From Virgibacillus salexigens (GTDB taxonomy: Bacteria; Bacillota; Bacilli; Bacillales; Amphibacillaceae), in NCBI RefSeq assembly GCF_014905415.1, contig NZ_BNEO01000002.1, positions 434,001 to 498,000 of the forward strand: a DNA stretch of 64,000 nt, given 5' to 3'. Both the position numbers and the translations under genes were made by a program. This document shows, one piece after another, positions 9,767 through 20,216 of the stretch. The notes under the pieces are model-generated. The model was given only the letters and a program-made list of their open reading frames with translations. It was not told where the DNA came from and searched no databases. Numbering within the stretch: the first letter of the stretch is position 1; each line of letters starts with the position of its first letter.

Positions 9767-11062
9767 ATGCGTGAAATCACCGAAATTGTAAAGGACATGG
9801 ATGGATCACAGCTTCATCTTATTCCCAATAAAAAATATAAAACCATAACTTTAGTGATTAAATTAAAAGCACCATTAACGAAAGAAACAATAACTAAACG
9901 TGCGCTGCTTCCATATATTCTCAAGCAGGGAACAGAGAAATATCCTACCAAGCAAAAATTGCAACTCAAGCTTGATGAATTATACGGGGCTTCTATTTCC
10001 ATTGACGGTGCCAAAAAAGGTGAGAATCATATTATAAGTCTGCGTCTGGAAATAGCGAATCCTAAATTTCTCAAAGATGCGTCTACGATTGTAGATGAAG
10101 GCATTCATTTATTACACGAAGTCTTATTTAATCCAAATATCGAAGGCTCAGGATTTGAACCAACCATTTTTAATCGAGAAAAGGATACACTAAAACAAAA
10201 AATACACGCAATTAAAGATGATAAGATGAGTTATGCAAATATGCGATTAATGGATGTAATGTGTGAGGGTGAACCCTATCAATTACATGTACATGGTTAT
10301 TTAGAAGACTTAAAGGATATTACTCCGGAAACGCTTTATACTTACTATCAAGAGATGCTCGTATCCGACCGAATAGATATCTATATGCAAGGTGATATGG
10401 ATGAGCAGCTGATGGAAGAAAAAATAACTACAGTCTTTGAACGCTTAACATCAAATAATTCAATCGTTAAAAAGACAAGGACATCTTCTGTTTCTAGTGA
10501 TAAGCAACCAAAGGAAGTCATCGAAACCGATCAGATTCAACAAGCGAAATTGCATATTGGGTATCGCACGAATGTTACATTTGAAGATGAGGCATATTAC
10601 GCCTTGCATGTATTTAACGGTATTTTCGGCGGTTTTCCTAGTTCAAAACTATTTATAAACGTACGTGAAAAGAATAGTCTAGCATACTACGCTGCTTCTC
10701 GAATGGAAAGTCATAAAGGATTATTACTTGTATTTAGCGGCATTGCTCCTAGTGATTTTGAAAAAGCAAGAGAAATTATTCGAGAACAAATGGTTGCGAT
10801 GAAACAAGGGGATTTTACAACAGAGGCATTAGAGGAAACGAAAGCGTTAATAACGAATCAATTATTAGAAACCATGGATCATCCACAAGGCACAATTGAA
10901 TTCTTATACCAGCAAGTATTATCCGACAAGCAAGTAGAGCCATTAACATTTATTGAAAAAATTAAACAAGTAACCAAAGAAGATGTCCTTCATGTTGCCC
11001 AGCAAATCCAAGAGGATACACTGTACTTATTAACTTCTGCGAAAGGAGATACCCATGAATAA
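9767..11062 (+). CDS. ymfF: M16-family peptidase-like protein YmfF
   Basis: A 431-residue M16 (pitrilysin-fold) protein. The zinc motif HxxEH expected near residue 60 is absent, so this is the non-catalytic partner of a pair; a second M16 half with GIFGGFPSSKLF and VREKNSLAYY follows. Start is ATG 9767, 6 nt after AGGAGG; an ATG at 9761 touches the site and is unlikely. It overlaps ymfH by 8 nt, consistent with a heterodimer whose active subunit is YmfH. The substrate is unknown. Confidence 0.87.
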   Translation: MREITEIVKDMDGSQLHLIPNKKYKTITLVIKLKAPLTKETITKRALLPYILKQGTEKYPTKQKLQLKLDELYGASISIDGAKKGENHIISLRLEIANPKFLKDASTIVDEGIHLLHEVLFNPNIEGSGFEPTIFNREKDTLKQKIHAIKDDKMSYANMRLMDVMCEGEPYQLHVHGYLEDLKDITPETLYTYYQEMLVSDRIDIYMQGDMDEQLMEEKITTVFERLTSNNSIVKKTRTSSVSSDKQPKEVIETDQIQQAKLHIGYRTNVTFEDEAYYALHVFNGIFGGFPSSKLFINVREKNSLAYYAASRMESHKGLLLVFSGIAPSDFEKAREIIREQMVAMKQGDFTTEALEETKALITNQLLETMDHPQGTIEFLYQQVLSDKQVEPLTFIEKIKQVTKEDVLHVAQQIQEDTLYLLTSAKGDTHE

Positions 11063-12338
11063 ACATACGTATCAAGATATGGATGAAACTTTGTATACGA
11101 ATAAATTAGATAACGGTCTTACCGTGTGTTTACTGCCAAAACCTGAAATGGCTAAAACACATGCATTATTTACAACAAATTATGGCTCCATCGATTTACA
11201 TTTTACTCCCATCGGGAAAGAACAGGTTATCTCTGTGCCAGAAGGGGTTGCCCACTTTTTAGAACATAAGCTGTTTGAAAGTGAGAAAGGGGATGTATTT
11301 GCTGATTTTTCAAAGCAAGGAGCTTCTGCAAATGCGTATACATCATTTACGAAAACGGCTTATTTATTTACGGCCACGGATCAAATTGAAAAGAATGTAG
11401 AAACGCTAATCGATTTTGTTCAAGATCCTTATTTTACGGAAGAATCCGTAGAAAAAGAAAAGGGAATCATCGCACAAGAAATAAAAATGTACGATGATCA
11501 GCCAGATTGGCAATCGTTTATGGGAACGATTAAAGCAATGTTTAAGAATCATCCAGTAAATGTTGATATTGCTGGTACAGTAGATTCAATTAATCAGATT
11601 ACAAAAGATGATTTGTATACCTGTTACAATACGTTTTATCATCCAGAAAATATGATTTTGTTTGTTGCTGGGAATTTTAACCCAGAAGATATGATGAAGT
11701 TAATTGAGCGAAATCAAGCGAAAAAATCATTTAAGGAAATGGAATCATTAAAACGAGAGTTCCCAGAGGAACCTTCTGCAGTTGCTGCGAAAACGAAGAA
11801 AATTACGATGCCTGTCTCGATTGCTAAATGTACGGTGGGCATTAAAAATCTAGCTAATGGTCTTTCAAGTGATGCGTTCTTAAAAAAAGATATCCTCCAA
11901 GACATGATCATGGACCACTTCTTTTCGAAAGGTGGCGCATTTTATCAACAGCTTTATAGCGAGCAACTAATTGATGATAGCTTCTTTTTTGAAACCAATT
12001 TAGATCGTGACTTTGGTTATACCTTAATTGGTAGTAACACCGAGCAACCTGAAGCATTTGCATCATTATTGAAAAAAATGTTACTAGAAATGAAAAACAC
12101 GACACTTTCACAAGCAGAATTTGATCGTATGAAAAAGAAAAAAATCGGTCAATTGCTTCGTTCCATGAACCGCTTAGAAAATGTAGCTAATGCTTTTACA
12201 CATTATCATGCAGCAGGAATCGATTTTTTCTCCATTCTGCCAGCAGTCAGAAATCTAACATTAGAAGATGCTCAGCAATTTGTGAAGCAATGGATAGATG
12301 AAGAGCGTTTGGCAGTATGCACGATTGCTCCGGAGTAA
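11055..12338 (+). CDS. ymfH: M16-family zinc protease YmfH
   Basis: A 427-residue M16 metalloprotease. The inverted zinc motif HFLEH is at 67-71 (His67, Glu70, His71), with the distal acidic ligand in EKGIIAQEIKMYDD about 75 residues later. It is translated from within the end of ymfF. In related pairs such as PqqL- or LapB-type processing proteases, the active and inactive halves enclose a peptide substrate. What is cleaved here cannot be read from the sequence. Confidence 0.9.
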   Translation: MNKHTYQDMDETLYTNKLDNGLTVCLLPKPEMAKTHALFTTNYGSIDLHFTPIGKEQVISVPEGVAHFLEHKLFESEKGDVFADFSKQGASANAYTSFTKTAYLFTATDQIEKNVETLIDFVQDPYFTEESVEKEKGIIAQEIKMYDDQPDWQSFMGTIKAMFKNHPVNVDIAGTVDSINQITKDDLYTCYNTFYHPENMILFVAGNFNPEDMMKLIERNQAKKSFKEMESLKREFPEEPSAVAAKTKKITMPVSIAKCTVGIKNLANGLSSDAFLKKDILQDMIMDHFFSKGGAFYQQLYSEQLIDDSFFFETNLDRDFGYTLIGSNTEQPEAFASLLKKMLLEMKNTTLSQAEFDRMKKKKIGQLLRSMNRLENVANAFTHYHAAGIDFFSILPAVRNLTLEDAQQFVKQWIDEERLAVCTIAPE

Positions 12339-12344
12339 TAAGTC

Positions 12345-13058
12345 ATGGGGAAAAATATTTTAATCGTTGGGGCAAGCGGTGATATTGGAATGGCAATAGC
12401 TAACCAATTAGTTATCGAAGGTTATCAATTGCTGCTTCATTATCATCGTAATAAACAAGAAGTAGATCGGATTATAACAGAATATCCGACTTCAATTGTA
12501 GCGATGATTGAAGCAGACTTAAGCTCTCAAGCAGGTTGTAAACATTTTCTTAACCACCTTGTATTTACAATTGATGGGGTAGTGTTTGCAAGTGGTAGAG
12601 GAGAATACGGGTTATTTCAAAACACAGATGAAACCGTTATGGACGACATGATACAATTGCATGTGAAATCCCCATGGATGATTACCAAACAAGTTTTACC
12701 GGCAATGATCAAGCAGCAGGCTGGGAAGTTTATATTTATAACGTCTATATGGGGTGAACAGGGCGCTAGTAATGAAGTGATCTATTCTTCTGTAAAAGGC
12801 AGTCAAAATAGTTTTGTTAAAGCACTGGCAAAAGAAGTTGCACCTAGTGGTATTTCTGTTAATGCAATTAGTCCAGGTTTTATAAATACGAAGATGAATC
12901 AGCATTTATTGCCAGGAGAAAAAGCCGAAATATTTGCTGATATACCAATGAACCGTGCTGGAAAGCCGCAAGAAATTGCTGACATGGTATCTTTCCTATT
13001 ATCGAATAAAAGCAATTATATCCAAGGAGAAGTAATTAATATTACAGGCGGCTGGTAA
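12345..13058 (+). CDS. ymfI: Short-chain dehydrogenase YmfI
   Basis: A 237-residue SDR (FabG-like). The NAD(P) motif GASGDIG is at residues 8-14, and the catalytic YSSVK (Tyr-xxx-Lys) lies near residue 148, preceded by a Ser-containing ITSIWG strand. The ISPGFINT motif follows. It starts 6 nt after ymfH in the same operon order as B. subtilis. YmfI resembles 3-oxoacyl-ACP reductases, but the substrate is unproven. Confidence 0.87.
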   Translation: MGKNILIVGASGDIGMAIANQLVIEGYQLLLHYHRNKQEVDRIITEYPTSIVAMIEADLSSQAGCKHFLNHLVFTIDGVVFASGRGEYGLFQNTDETVMDDMIQLHVKSPWMITKQVLPAMIKQQAGKFIFITSIWGEQGASNEVIYSSVKGSQNSFVKALAKEVAPSGISVNAISPGFINTKMNQHLLPGEKAEIFADIPMNRAGKPQEIADMVSFLLSNKSNYIQGEVINITGGW

Positions 13059-13136
13059 TTTTCTTCTGCCTACATGTATAAACTAGGAAGTATTTCAAAT
13101 ACTATGCATGTATAAATTGAGAAGGAGGAGAAAAGT

Positions 13137-13397
13137 ATGTCAGTTCTTGATAACTTTGATTCATGGAAAAGCTTTCTTTCCAGCAAACTTACACAGGCGC
13201 AGCAGCAAGGAATGAGCGACAAGACCATTCAAAATGTAGCCCAAGAAGTAGGCGATTATCTTGCACAGAATGTAGATGCTAAAAATAATGAAGAAGCAGT
13301 GTTACGTGATTTATGGAATGCAGCATCTGAAGATGAGCAACAAGCGATCGCAAACACAATGGTTAAATTTGTTCAAAATCAAGGAAACCAACAGTAA
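13137..13397 (+). CDS. ymfJ: DUF3243 family protein YmfJ
   Basis: An 86-residue acidic, probably helical cytosolic protein matching DUF3243 (YmfJ) in size and location. It has a strong AAGGAGGAG site 6 nt before ATG. There is no signal, membrane segment or catalytic motif. Its function is unknown. Confidence 0.85.
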   Translation: MSVLDNFDSWKSFLSSKLTQAQQQGMSDKTIQNVAQEVGDYLAQNVDAKNNEEAVLRDLWNAASEDEQQAIANTMVKFVQNQGNQQ

Positions 13398-13417
13398 ACA
13401 ATATGTCGATACGCTGA

Positions 13418-13452
13418 AAGAAGCTGTTCAAAAGCAGCTTCTTTTTAATTTT
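13418..13452 (+). terminator. Terminator of ymfJ
   Basis: AAGAAGCTG (13418-13426) pairs with CAGCTTCTT (13435-13443) and a T-run follows. Confidence 0.88.
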
Positions 13453-13553
13453 TTGGATAATCACTTTTCACATTAGGGAAAATCCTTTATTATATATTTA
13501 GATAGTATCAAAAAAGAAGGCTCATAAGTAAAGTCTCGGTAAAGGAGCTTTAT

Positions 13554-14345
13554 ATGGAAAAAACAGAGTGGTATCTTGAATATGAAATTCAAATTAATCG
13601 ACCTGGTCTATTAGGTGATATATCTTCTTTATTAGGTATGCTATCCATTAATATTATTACGATAAACGGTGTGGAAAATGCTCGTAGAGGAATGCTTTTA
13701 CTTTCCAAGTATGACGAAAACATAACACGATTAAAATCCATTTTGCAAACCATGGACATGATTCAGGTCACAAAACTGCGGAAGCCTAAGCTTCGAGATA
13801 AGATGGCAGTACGTCATGGAAGATACATACATAGAGACGTAGATGATCGCAAAACGATTCGTTTTGTACGAGATGATCTTGGCCTGTTGGTCGATTTTAT
13901 GGCAGAACTTTATAAAAAAGATGGTCATAAATTAATTGGTATTCGAGGAATGCCCAGAGTAGGTAAAACAGAATCAATTGTTGCCGCAAGTGTATGTGCA
14001 AATAAACGATGGTTGTTTGTATCCAGTACCTTATTAAAACAGACCGTCCGTAGCAAATTAATTGAAGGGGAGTATAACCCTGATAATATTTATATTATCG
14101 ATGGAATGGTGTCGACAAGACGAGCGAATGAGCAGCACTGGCAATTAATTCGGGAAGTCATGCAGCTTCCTGCTATTAAAGTGGTAGAACATCCAGATAT
14201 ATTTGTACAATCAACAGAATACAAAATGGATGATTTTGACTATATTATTGAATTACGAAGTCATGAAGAAGAAGAAATTACTTATGAACCTGTTCAAAGA
14301 CAACAATTTGGTCAAGAAGATGGTTTTTCGATGTTTGATTTTTAA
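13554..14345 (+). CDS. ymfK: DUF3388 protein YmfK: ACT-like domain plus P-loop region
   Basis: A 263-residue protein. Residues 1-75 look like an ACT-type small-molecule domain (YLEYEIQINRPGLLGDI). After a basic stretch, GIRGMPRVGKTES (about 138-150) gives a P-loop, and a strand-rich region with YIIDGMVSTRR suggests an ATPase fold. An acidic tail ends the protein. It corresponds to DUF3388/YmfK in the ymf block. The combination suggests a ligand-sensing ATPase, but no function is established. Confidence 0.83.
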   Translation: MEKTEWYLEYEIQINRPGLLGDISSLLGMLSINIITINGVENARRGMLLLSKYDENITRLKSILQTMDMIQVTKLRKPKLRDKMAVRHGRYIHRDVDDRKTIRFVRDDLGLLVDFMAELYKKDGHKLIGIRGMPRVGKTESIVAASVCANKRWLFVSSTLLKQTVRSKLIEGEYNPDNIYIIDGMVSTRRANEQHWQLIREVMQLPAIKVVEHPDIFVQSTEYKMDDFDYIIELRSHEEEEITYEPVQRQQFGQEDGFSMFDF

Positions 14346-14362
14346 ATTGGATGGTGTTTGGA

Positions 14363-15295
14363 ATGGAAATTGGAGCAAGACTAAAAGAGGCAAGGGAGGC
14401 AAAAAACCTCTCTTTGGAAAGCCTACAAGAAACAACAAAGATACAGAAAAGATATCTAATTGCAATTGAGGAAGGCAATTTACATATTCTTCCTGGAAAA
14501 TTTTACGCAAGAGCTTTCATAAAAGAGTATGCCAATGCAGTAGGGGTAGATCCAGATGAACTAATGGAAGAATTCAAAGAAGAAGTTCCAAAAACGGAAG
14601 AACCGACGGAGGAGCATTACAGTCGGATGCAGCGATCGCGTAAAAATAACAATACCGATAAGCCATCATCTAACTTTTCCTTATTTCCTACCGTAATTGT
14701 AGTATTATTGATTGTCGGTATTATTCTTGTTGCCGTATTTTTTATTTCTCAAAGTATGTTTGGTAAGGGAGAAAATGAGCCTATTAATCAAGATGGGGAT
14801 GAGGATGTCATTATTAATGATGACACAAGTCAAACGCAGGACTCCGAAACAGCTAGTGACGAAAACGAAGAAAACAAGGACAGTGCAGCGAATGAAAAAT
14901 CGGAGGATGCATCTATTGATGATGAAGCAAGTCAAGAGGAAACAGAACCGAAGGGTGAATTTTCTACTGTAGAAAAGGGAACAGGAAATACGCCTGAATC
15001 AATTGTAGCATATAATTATGCAGGTGAAGAAGTTACTGCAACCTTAGAAGCAGAAGGAGATACTTGGCTTGGAGTGAAATCGGAAAGTGATGAAATTTTC
15101 TTTGAAGAAGCTATGTTCAATGAAGAAAAGTCACCACTTGAAATCGATCTAACAGGACAAGAGCGTGTATTTTTCAAAATCGGTAATGCTTCTGTATTAA
15201 CGATTACGGTTAATGGGGTTGAGATGGAATATCCTGTGGATTCAAGTACTGTAAGACAAAATATTTGGATAGAATTGAATCAAGAAGCTGAATAA
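14363..15295 (+). CDS. ymfM: RodZ-like membrane protein YmfM
   Basis: A roughly 310-residue bitopic protein. The N-terminal helix-turn-helix (about 1-65) contains LKEAREAKNLSLESLQE. A single membrane helix lies near 110-132. A very acidic, low-complexity extracellular linker is followed by a C-terminal beta-rich DUF4115 domain. This is the RodZ architecture linking MreB to the elongation machinery. I prefer ATG 14363, which gives the usual N-terminus MEIGARLKEARE; ATG 14351 is possible and neither has a strong binding site. Confidence 0.85.
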   Translation: MEIGARLKEAREAKNLSLESLQETTKIQKRYLIAIEEGNLHILPGKFYARAFIKEYANAVGVDPDELMEEFKEEVPKTEEPTEEHYSRMQRSRKNNNTDKPSSNFSLFPTVIVVLLIVGIILVAVFFISQSMFGKGENEPINQDGDEDVIINDDTSQTQDSETASDENEENKDSAANEKSEDASIDDEASQEETEPKGEFSTVEKGTGNTPESIVAYNYAGEEVTATLEAEGDTWLGVKSESDEIFFEEAMFNEEKSPLEIDLTGQERVFFKIGNASVLTITVNGVEMEYPVDSSTVRQNIWIELNQEAE

Positions 15296-15303
15296 ATCAA
15301 TTG

Positions 15304-15336
15304 ACCCTTCCTTTCAACTTTTTGGAAGGGTTTATC
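15304..15336 (+). terminator. Terminator of ymfM
   Basis: ACCCTTCC and GGAAGGGT (15304-15311, 15324-15331) form the stem, followed by a short T-run. Confidence 0.8.
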
Positions 15337-15370
15337 ACTTTTCGTTGAAATACTAGGAGGATAAAAACAA

Positions 15371-15949
15371 ATGAATATACCGAATAAAATTACCATTTCT
15401 CGTATCCTATTAATTCCAATCTTTATCATTCTTATGAGTGTACCGTTTAATTGGGGAACATGGAATATTGGAGAAGCAGAGCTACCCGTATCTCATTTTA
15501 TAGCTGGGCTGTTATTCATTATAGCAGCAGCAACAGATTGGGTAGATGGTCACTATGCCAGAAAATATAATTTAGTAACGAATTTAGGGAAATTCCTAGA
15601 CCCGCTAGCAGATAAATTACTTGTATCCGCAGCACTAATTATTTTAGTTGAAGTGGGGGTAGCCCCTGCATGGGTTGTTATCATCATTATTAGTCGAGAA
15701 TTTGCTATAACTGGACTCAGACTTGTTGCTGCGGGTGAGGGAATTGTGTTAGCAGCGGGTAGCATGGGGAAATTAAAGACAGCTACACAAATGGTGGCAA
15801 TTGCTGTTTTACTGCTTCATAATTTTCCATTTTCCTATATTGGCTTCCCTTTTGGAGAAGTGATGCTATATATTAGTCTTCTATTCACTGTCATATCTGG
15901 TGTTGACTATTTTGTGAAAAATTGGCATGTGATGAGGGATTCTAAATGA
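15371..15949 (+). CDS. pgsA: CDP-diacylglycerol--glycerol-3-phosphate 3-phosphatidyltransferase
   Basis: A 192-residue integral membrane enzyme making phosphatidylglycerol phosphate. The CDP-alcohol phosphotransferase motif is intact: DWVDG, then HYAR, eight residues, G, FLD, and PLAD, with the metal-binding aspartates in place. About six hydrophobic segments are present. ATG has AGGAGG 10 nt upstream. It overlaps cinA by 4 nt (ATGA). Length fits the family. Confidence 0.95.
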   Translation: MNIPNKITISRILLIPIFIILMSVPFNWGTWNIGEAELPVSHFIAGLLFIIAAATDWVDGHYARKYNLVTNLGKFLDPLADKLLVSAALIILVEVGVAPAWVVIIIISREFAITGLRLVAAGEGIVLAAGSMGKLKTATQMVAIAVLLLHNFPFSYIGFPFGEVMLYISLLFTVISGVDYFVKNWHVMRDSK

Positions 15950-17193
15950 TAAAACAAGTGAAAGCAGAAATTGTTGCGGTTGGAACCGAATTATTGCTTG
16001 GACAAATTGCAAATACGAATGCTCAATGGCTTTCTCAGCAATTAGCCAACTATGGAATTAATGTCTATAACCATGTGGTTGTTGGTGATAACCTCACGCG
16101 TGTGGAGGAATCGTTCTATCAGGCACAGCAGCGATCTGATCTGATTATTGTAACTGGTGGTCTTGGACCAACCGATGATGATTTAACTCGGGAAGCTTTT
16201 CAAAACATCAGCCAACTTTCCATGATCGAACATCAACCATCCATGGAAAAGATAACAGCATATTTTGCCAAACAACAAGCAACAATGACGCCAAATAATC
16301 GGAAACAAGCAAGAGTATTTGAAGGTGCTGAGGTTTGGTTAAACAATGCTGGTATGGCTCCGGGGATGTGTGTGTCTTTTCAAAATAGAACATGGATCTT
16401 CTTACCTGGTGTGCCAAGAGAAATGAAAGCATTGGCAATGGAGCATCTGTTCCCGCTCGTTCAACAATTAGTAGGAAAAAATGAAATTATTAAGTCGAAA
16501 GTGTTGAAGTTTATTGGTATTGGAGAATCTAAATTGGAGCATGAATTGAAAGATATTATTCAAGCTCAAACAAATCCAACGATTGCCCCGCTAGCTCAGG
16601 ATGATGGGATTGTCATTCGCTTAACTGCTAAGAGTGAGTCAGATCTTCAAGCTAGTCAACTAATTGAACATACAGAAGACCAGATAATAAATCGAGTAGG
16701 CTCATATTTTTATGGATCTGATCAAGACACGTTAGAAGGGAAAGTGATCGACCTTCTAATAAAGAAACAGAAAAAACTTGCAGTAGCTGAAAGTATAACT
16801 GGAGGTTTATTTACAGGGAAAATATCTTCTGTTTCTGGCGTTTCTTCTGTTTTTGAAGGTGGAATCGTCAGTTATGCTGCGCATGTTAAGCAACATGTAT
16901 TAGATATTTCGGAAGAGACATTGACCGACAAGGGTACCATTAGTGAAGCATGTGCACTTGCCATGGCTAAAAATGTTGCTGCTAAGCTAGGAGTGCCTGT
17001 TGGAATAGGATTTACTGGTGTTGCTGGACCGGATGAGGTTGAGGGACAACCTGTAGGGACCGTGTATATCGCTATCTATGATGATGGAAAAGAACAAGTA
17101 GAAAAATGGATGTTTCAAGGTGATCGTAATACGATTAGAAATAGAGCCGTATTAAAGGGAATGGAACTTCTCTACAAATGGCTAAAATCATAA
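15946..17193 (+). CDS. cinA: Competence/damage-inducible protein CinA
   Basis: A 415-residue two-domain protein. The N-terminal half is a molybdopterin-binding-like (MoCF) fold with VTGGLGPTDDD; the C-terminal half (from about 255) is the CinA/PncC nicotinamide-nucleotide amidase domain with AESITGGLF and GFTGVAGPD. It starts inside the end of pgsA and precedes recA, an arrangement conserved in Firmicutes. Likely roles are pyridine nucleotide recycling and a link to DNA uptake. Confidence 0.94.
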   Translation: MIKQVKAEIVAVGTELLLGQIANTNAQWLSQQLANYGINVYNHVVVGDNLTRVEESFYQAQQRSDLIIVTGGLGPTDDDLTREAFQNISQLSMIEHQPSMEKITAYFAKQQATMTPNNRKQARVFEGAEVWLNNAGMAPGMCVSFQNRTWIFLPGVPREMKALAMEHLFPLVQQLVGKNEIIKSKVLKFIGIGESKLEHELKDIIQAQTNPTIAPLAQDDGIVIRLTAKSESDLQASQLIEHTEDQIINRVGSYFYGSDQDTLEGKVIDLLIKKQKKLAVAESITGGLFTGKISSVSGVSSVFEGGIVSYAAHVKQHVLDISEETLTDKGTISEACALAMAKNVAAKLGVPVGIGFTGVAGPDEVEGQPVGTVYIAIYDDGKEQVEKWMFQGDRNTIRNRAVLKGMELLYKWLKS

Positions 17194-17284
17194 AATATAA
17201 GTATAAATGATTATCATTTTAAATAATTTCATTACTTGGGTTAGCTGTAAATCTATTTTTATCTCATTTCCGCTTCAGAAAAAG

Positions 17285-17298
17285 GGAACATTTATTCG
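17285..17298 (+). promoter_or_regulatory. SOS (LexA/DinR) box candidate of recA
   Basis: GGAACATTTATTCG matches the Bacillus SOS box CGAAC-N4-GTTCG at 8 of 10 fixed positions and lies 10 bp upstream of the recA -35. Confidence 0.6.
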
Positions 17299-17307
17299 AT
17301 TTATTGC

Positions 17308-17336
17308 TTGGCAAACGATGAAAAAGCATGTATGAT
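17308..17336 (+). promoter_or_regulatory. recA promoter
   Basis: -35 TTGGCA (17308-17313), 17-bp spacer, -10 TATGAT (17331-17336); the recA start is 31 bp further on. Confidence 0.75.
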
Positions 17337-17366
17337 AGAACTAGATTATTAAAGGAGGACGACGCT

Positions 17367-18404
17367 TTGAGTGATAGAAAACAAGCTTTAGATATGGCGT
17401 TAAGACAGATAGAGAAACAGTTCGGTAAAGGGTCTATTATGAAACTAGGCGAACAAGCAGAACAAAAAGTGGCAACCATCCCTAGTGGTTCATTAGCATT
17501 AGATGTAGCTCTTGGAATTGGTGGGTATCCTCGTGGCCGAGTTGTTGAGATTTATGGTCCGGAATCCTCTGGTAAAACAACCGTAGCGTTACATGCTATA
17601 GCTGAAGCACAACGTCAAGGGGGACAAGCCGCTTTTATTGATGCGGAACATGCGTTAGACCCTACTTATGCACGTGCTTTAGGTGTTAATATAGAAGAAC
17701 TTTTACTTTCACAGCCAGATACTGGCGAACAGGCCTTAGAAATTGCTGAAGCACTTGTGCGTAGTGGTGCAGTCGATATTATTGTGGTGGATTCAGTTGC
17801 TGCCCTTGTGCCAAAAGCTGAAATTGAAGGTGAAATGGGTGATTCCCATGTTGGGTTACAAGCTAGGTTAATGTCACAAGCCTTACGTAAATTATCTGGA
17901 GCAATTAATAAATCAAAAACGACGGCGATATTTATTAACCAAATTCGTGAGAAAGTTGGCGTTATGTTTGGAAATCCTGAGACTACACCTGGTGGACGGG
18001 CGCTGAAATTCTATTCCTCCGTTCGATTAGAAGTACGACGAGCAGAGACGTTGAAGCAAGGGAACGAAATGGTAGGAAATAAAGCAAGAATAAAAGTAGT
18101 TAAGAATAAAGTTGCCCCGCCATTTAAACAAGCAGAAGTAGATGTCATGTATGGTGAAGGGATATCTAAAGAGGGCGAAATTATTGATATTGGCTCCGAT
18201 TTAGATATTGTAAACAAGAGTGGTGCTTGGTATTCTTATAATGAAGAACGTCTTGGTCAAGGACGGGAAAATGCCAAGCAGTTCCTAAAAGAGAATACTG
18301 ATATGATGGCAGAAATACATGCAGCAATTCGAGAGCACTATGGTTTAGACGAAGAGCCGAAAGAAGAAGAACAACAAGTTGGTCAAGAAAGCTTAGATGT
18401 ATAA
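17367..18404 (+). CDS. recA: Recombinase RecA
   Basis: A 345-residue RecA. Walker A GPESSGKT is at about 65-72, the [10 protein letters not shown] Walker B segment near 140, and loop L2 contains [15 protein letters not shown] place the start at TTG 17367, not the upstream ATG 17328, because AAGGAGG ends 9 nt before it and the protein then begins [12 protein letters not shown] as in B. subtilis. RecA forms filaments on single-stranded DNA for recombination and for LexA cleavage. The SOS-like box upstream fits damage induction. Confidence 0.97.
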   Translation: MSDRKQALDMALRQIEKQFGKGSIMKLGEQAEQKVATIPSGSLALDVALGIGGYPRGRVVEIYGPESSGKTTVALHAIAEAQRQGGQAAFIDAEHALDPTYARALGVNIEELLLSQPDTGEQALEIAEALVRSGAVDIIVVDSVAALVPKAEIEGEMGDSHVGLQARLMSQALRKLSGAINKSKTTAIFINQIREKVGVMFGNPETTPGGRALKFYSSVRLEVRRAETLKQGNEMVGNKARIKVVKNKVAPPFKQAEVDVMYGEGISKEGEIIDIGSDLDIVNKSGAWYSYNEERLGQGRENAKQFLKENTDMMAEIHAAIREHYGLDEEPKEEEQQVGQESLDV

Positions 18405-18413
18405 TGCTATTTA

Positions 18414-18446
18414 CATCCCCTTGCGATAGAAGCAAGGGGATTTTTA
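18414..18446 (+). terminator. Terminator of recA
   Basis: ATCCCCTTGC and GCAAGGGGAT flank a 7-nt loop, followed by TTTTTA. Confidence 0.9.
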
Positions 18447-18507
18447 CTATAAGAATAATGTATTACCAATATTTTCAATCAATATGAGGTGAAGTTGTGA
18501 CGTTTCC

Positions 18508-18536
18508 TTGACATTCGTATAGTACACAATTAAAAT
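18508..18536 (+). promoter_or_regulatory. rny promoter
   Basis: Consensus -35 TTGACA (18508-18513), 17-bp spacer and -10 TAAAAT (18531-18536). A second possible pair (TTGTAT/TATAAT at 18542-18572, 19-bp spacer) lies just downstream. Confidence 0.65.
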
Positions 18537-18653
18537 TAAATTTGTATAGATTTATCATATCAATGATATAATTTATTGTTATTACACGCATTAAAACTGT
18601 TACATGCCGACAATAATGAATTGTACAATTTTATAGCAATAGGAGGTGAAATC

Positions 18654-20216
18654 ATGGACAGTCTTATACTCATCTCCATTTTGCTTGTAATCCTAATCGT
18701 CGGTATTGTTGTTGGTTATCTGATTCGTAAATCTATTGCAGAAGCAAAAATCTCTAGTGCAGAAACATTAGCAAAGCAAATCGTTGATGAAGCACATCGA
18801 AATGCTGACGCTTCCAAGAAAGAAGCGCTTCTTGAAGCAAAAGATGAAAACCATAAGCTTCGTCAACAAACGGAAGACGAACTTCGTGAACGGAGAAATG
18901 AAGTTCAAAAGCAAGAAAATCGTCTGATGCAAAAAGAAGAAAATCTAGACAGGAAAAGTGAGTCACTAGATAAGCGTGAGCTTATGTTAGAAAAGAAAGA
19001 ACAGTCTCTAACAGAAAAACAACAACAAATTGAAGAAATGGAAAGCAAAGTGGAAGCTATGATACAAGAGCAGCAAACGGAGCTTGAGCGCATTTCGGGA
19101 TATACTACAGACCAGGCTAGGCAGATTATTTTAGAACGAATTGAACAAGATGTTGCACATGAATCAGCATTATTAATCAAAGAAGCAGAAAATCGTGCAA
19201 AAGAAGAAGCGGATAAGAAAGCTAAAAACATTCTATCATTAGCTTTACAACGCTGTGCTGCTGACCACGTTGCTGAAACAACCGTATCGGTTGTTAATCT
19301 TCCTAATGATGAGATGAAAGGACGTATTATTGGTCGTGAAGGTCGTAATATTCGAACACTTGAAACGCTGACAGGAATTGATTTAATTATTGATGATACA
19401 CCGGAGGCAGTAATACTATCTGGATTTGATCCAATTCGTCGAGAAACTGCTCGTATAGCGTTAGAGAAACTCGTACAAGATGGGCGTATTCACCCGGCTC
19501 GTATTGAAGAGATGGTGGATAAAGCAAGACGCGACGTCGACGAATATATACGTGAAATCGGGGAAGAAACAACATTTGAAGTGGGAGTGCATGGCTTACA
19601 TCCCGATTTGATTAAGATTCTTGGGCGTTTAAAATATCGTACAAGCTATGGACAAAATGTCTTGAAGCACTCAACGGAAGTAGCATACTTATCAGGTTTG
19701 CTTGCTGCTGAACTTGGTGAAGATGAAACATTAGCAAGAAGAGCTGGCTTACTGCATGATATCGGAAAAGCAATCGATCATGAAGTAGAAGGAAGCCACG
19801 TTGAAATTGGTAAAGAGTTGGCTGTTAAATACAAGGAGCATGAGGTTGTTATTAATTCAATAGCTTCTCACCATGGTGATGAAGAGCCTACTTCGATTAT
19901 TTCCGTGTTGGTAGCTGCAGCGGACGCGCTTTCTGCGGCTAGACCTGGAGCTAGAAGTGAGACGCTAGAGAATTATATTAAACGATTAGAGAAATTAGAA
20001 GAAATTTCGGAATCGTTCACAGGTGTAGAGAAATCATTTGCTATTCAAGCTGGTAGAGAAATTCGAATTATGGTGAAACCAGATGAAATTGATGATGTAG
20101 AATCTGTTCGAATCGCACGAGATATTCGTAAGCGTATCGAAGGAGAACTTGATTATCCAGGTCATATCAAAGTAACTGTAATTAGAGAAACGAGAGCAGT
20201 TGAATACGCAAAATAA
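18654..20216 (+). CDS. rny: Ribonuclease Y
   Basis: A 520-residue membrane-tethered endoribonuclease that initiates mRNA decay. Order of parts: N-terminal membrane helix (about 3-25), long charged coiled coil (about 30-205), KH domain with [12 protein letters not shown] (about 215-275), and HD domain with HDIGKA (His-Asp metal pair, about 365). The start is ATG 18654 after AGGAGGTGA, which gives exactly the usual Bacillus length; the open frame to 18576 is just upstream read-through. It works with YmcA, encoded 3 kb downstream. Confidence 0.96.
   Translation: MDSLILISILLVILIVGIVVGYLIRKSIAEAKISSAETLAKQIVDEAHRNADASKKEALLEAKDENHKLRQQTEDELRERRNEVQKQENRLMQKEENLDRKSESLDKRELMLEKKEQSLTEKQQQIEEMESKVEAMIQEQQTELERISGYTTDQARQIILERIEQDVAHESALLIKEAENRAKEEADKKAKNILSLALQRCAADHVAETTVSVVNLPNDEMKGRIIGREGRNIRTLETLTGIDLIIDDTPEAVILSGFDPIRRETARIALEKLVQDGRIHPARIEEMVDKARRDVDEYIREIGEETTFEVGVHGLHPDLIKILGRLKYRTSYGQNVLKHSTEVAYLSGLLAAELGEDETLARRAGLLHDIGKAIDHEVEGSHVEIGKELAVKYKEHEVVINSIASHHGDEEPTSIISVLVAAADALSAARPGARSETLENYIKRLEKLEEISESFTGVEKSFAIQAGREIRIMVKPDEIDDVESVRIARDIRKRIEGELDYPGHIKVTVIRETRAVEYAK

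Noticed and set aside
17205-17219. AAATGATTATCATTT palindrome before recA, as a Fur box
   Set aside because: It does not fit the 7-1-7 Fur pattern well and recA is not an iron gene.
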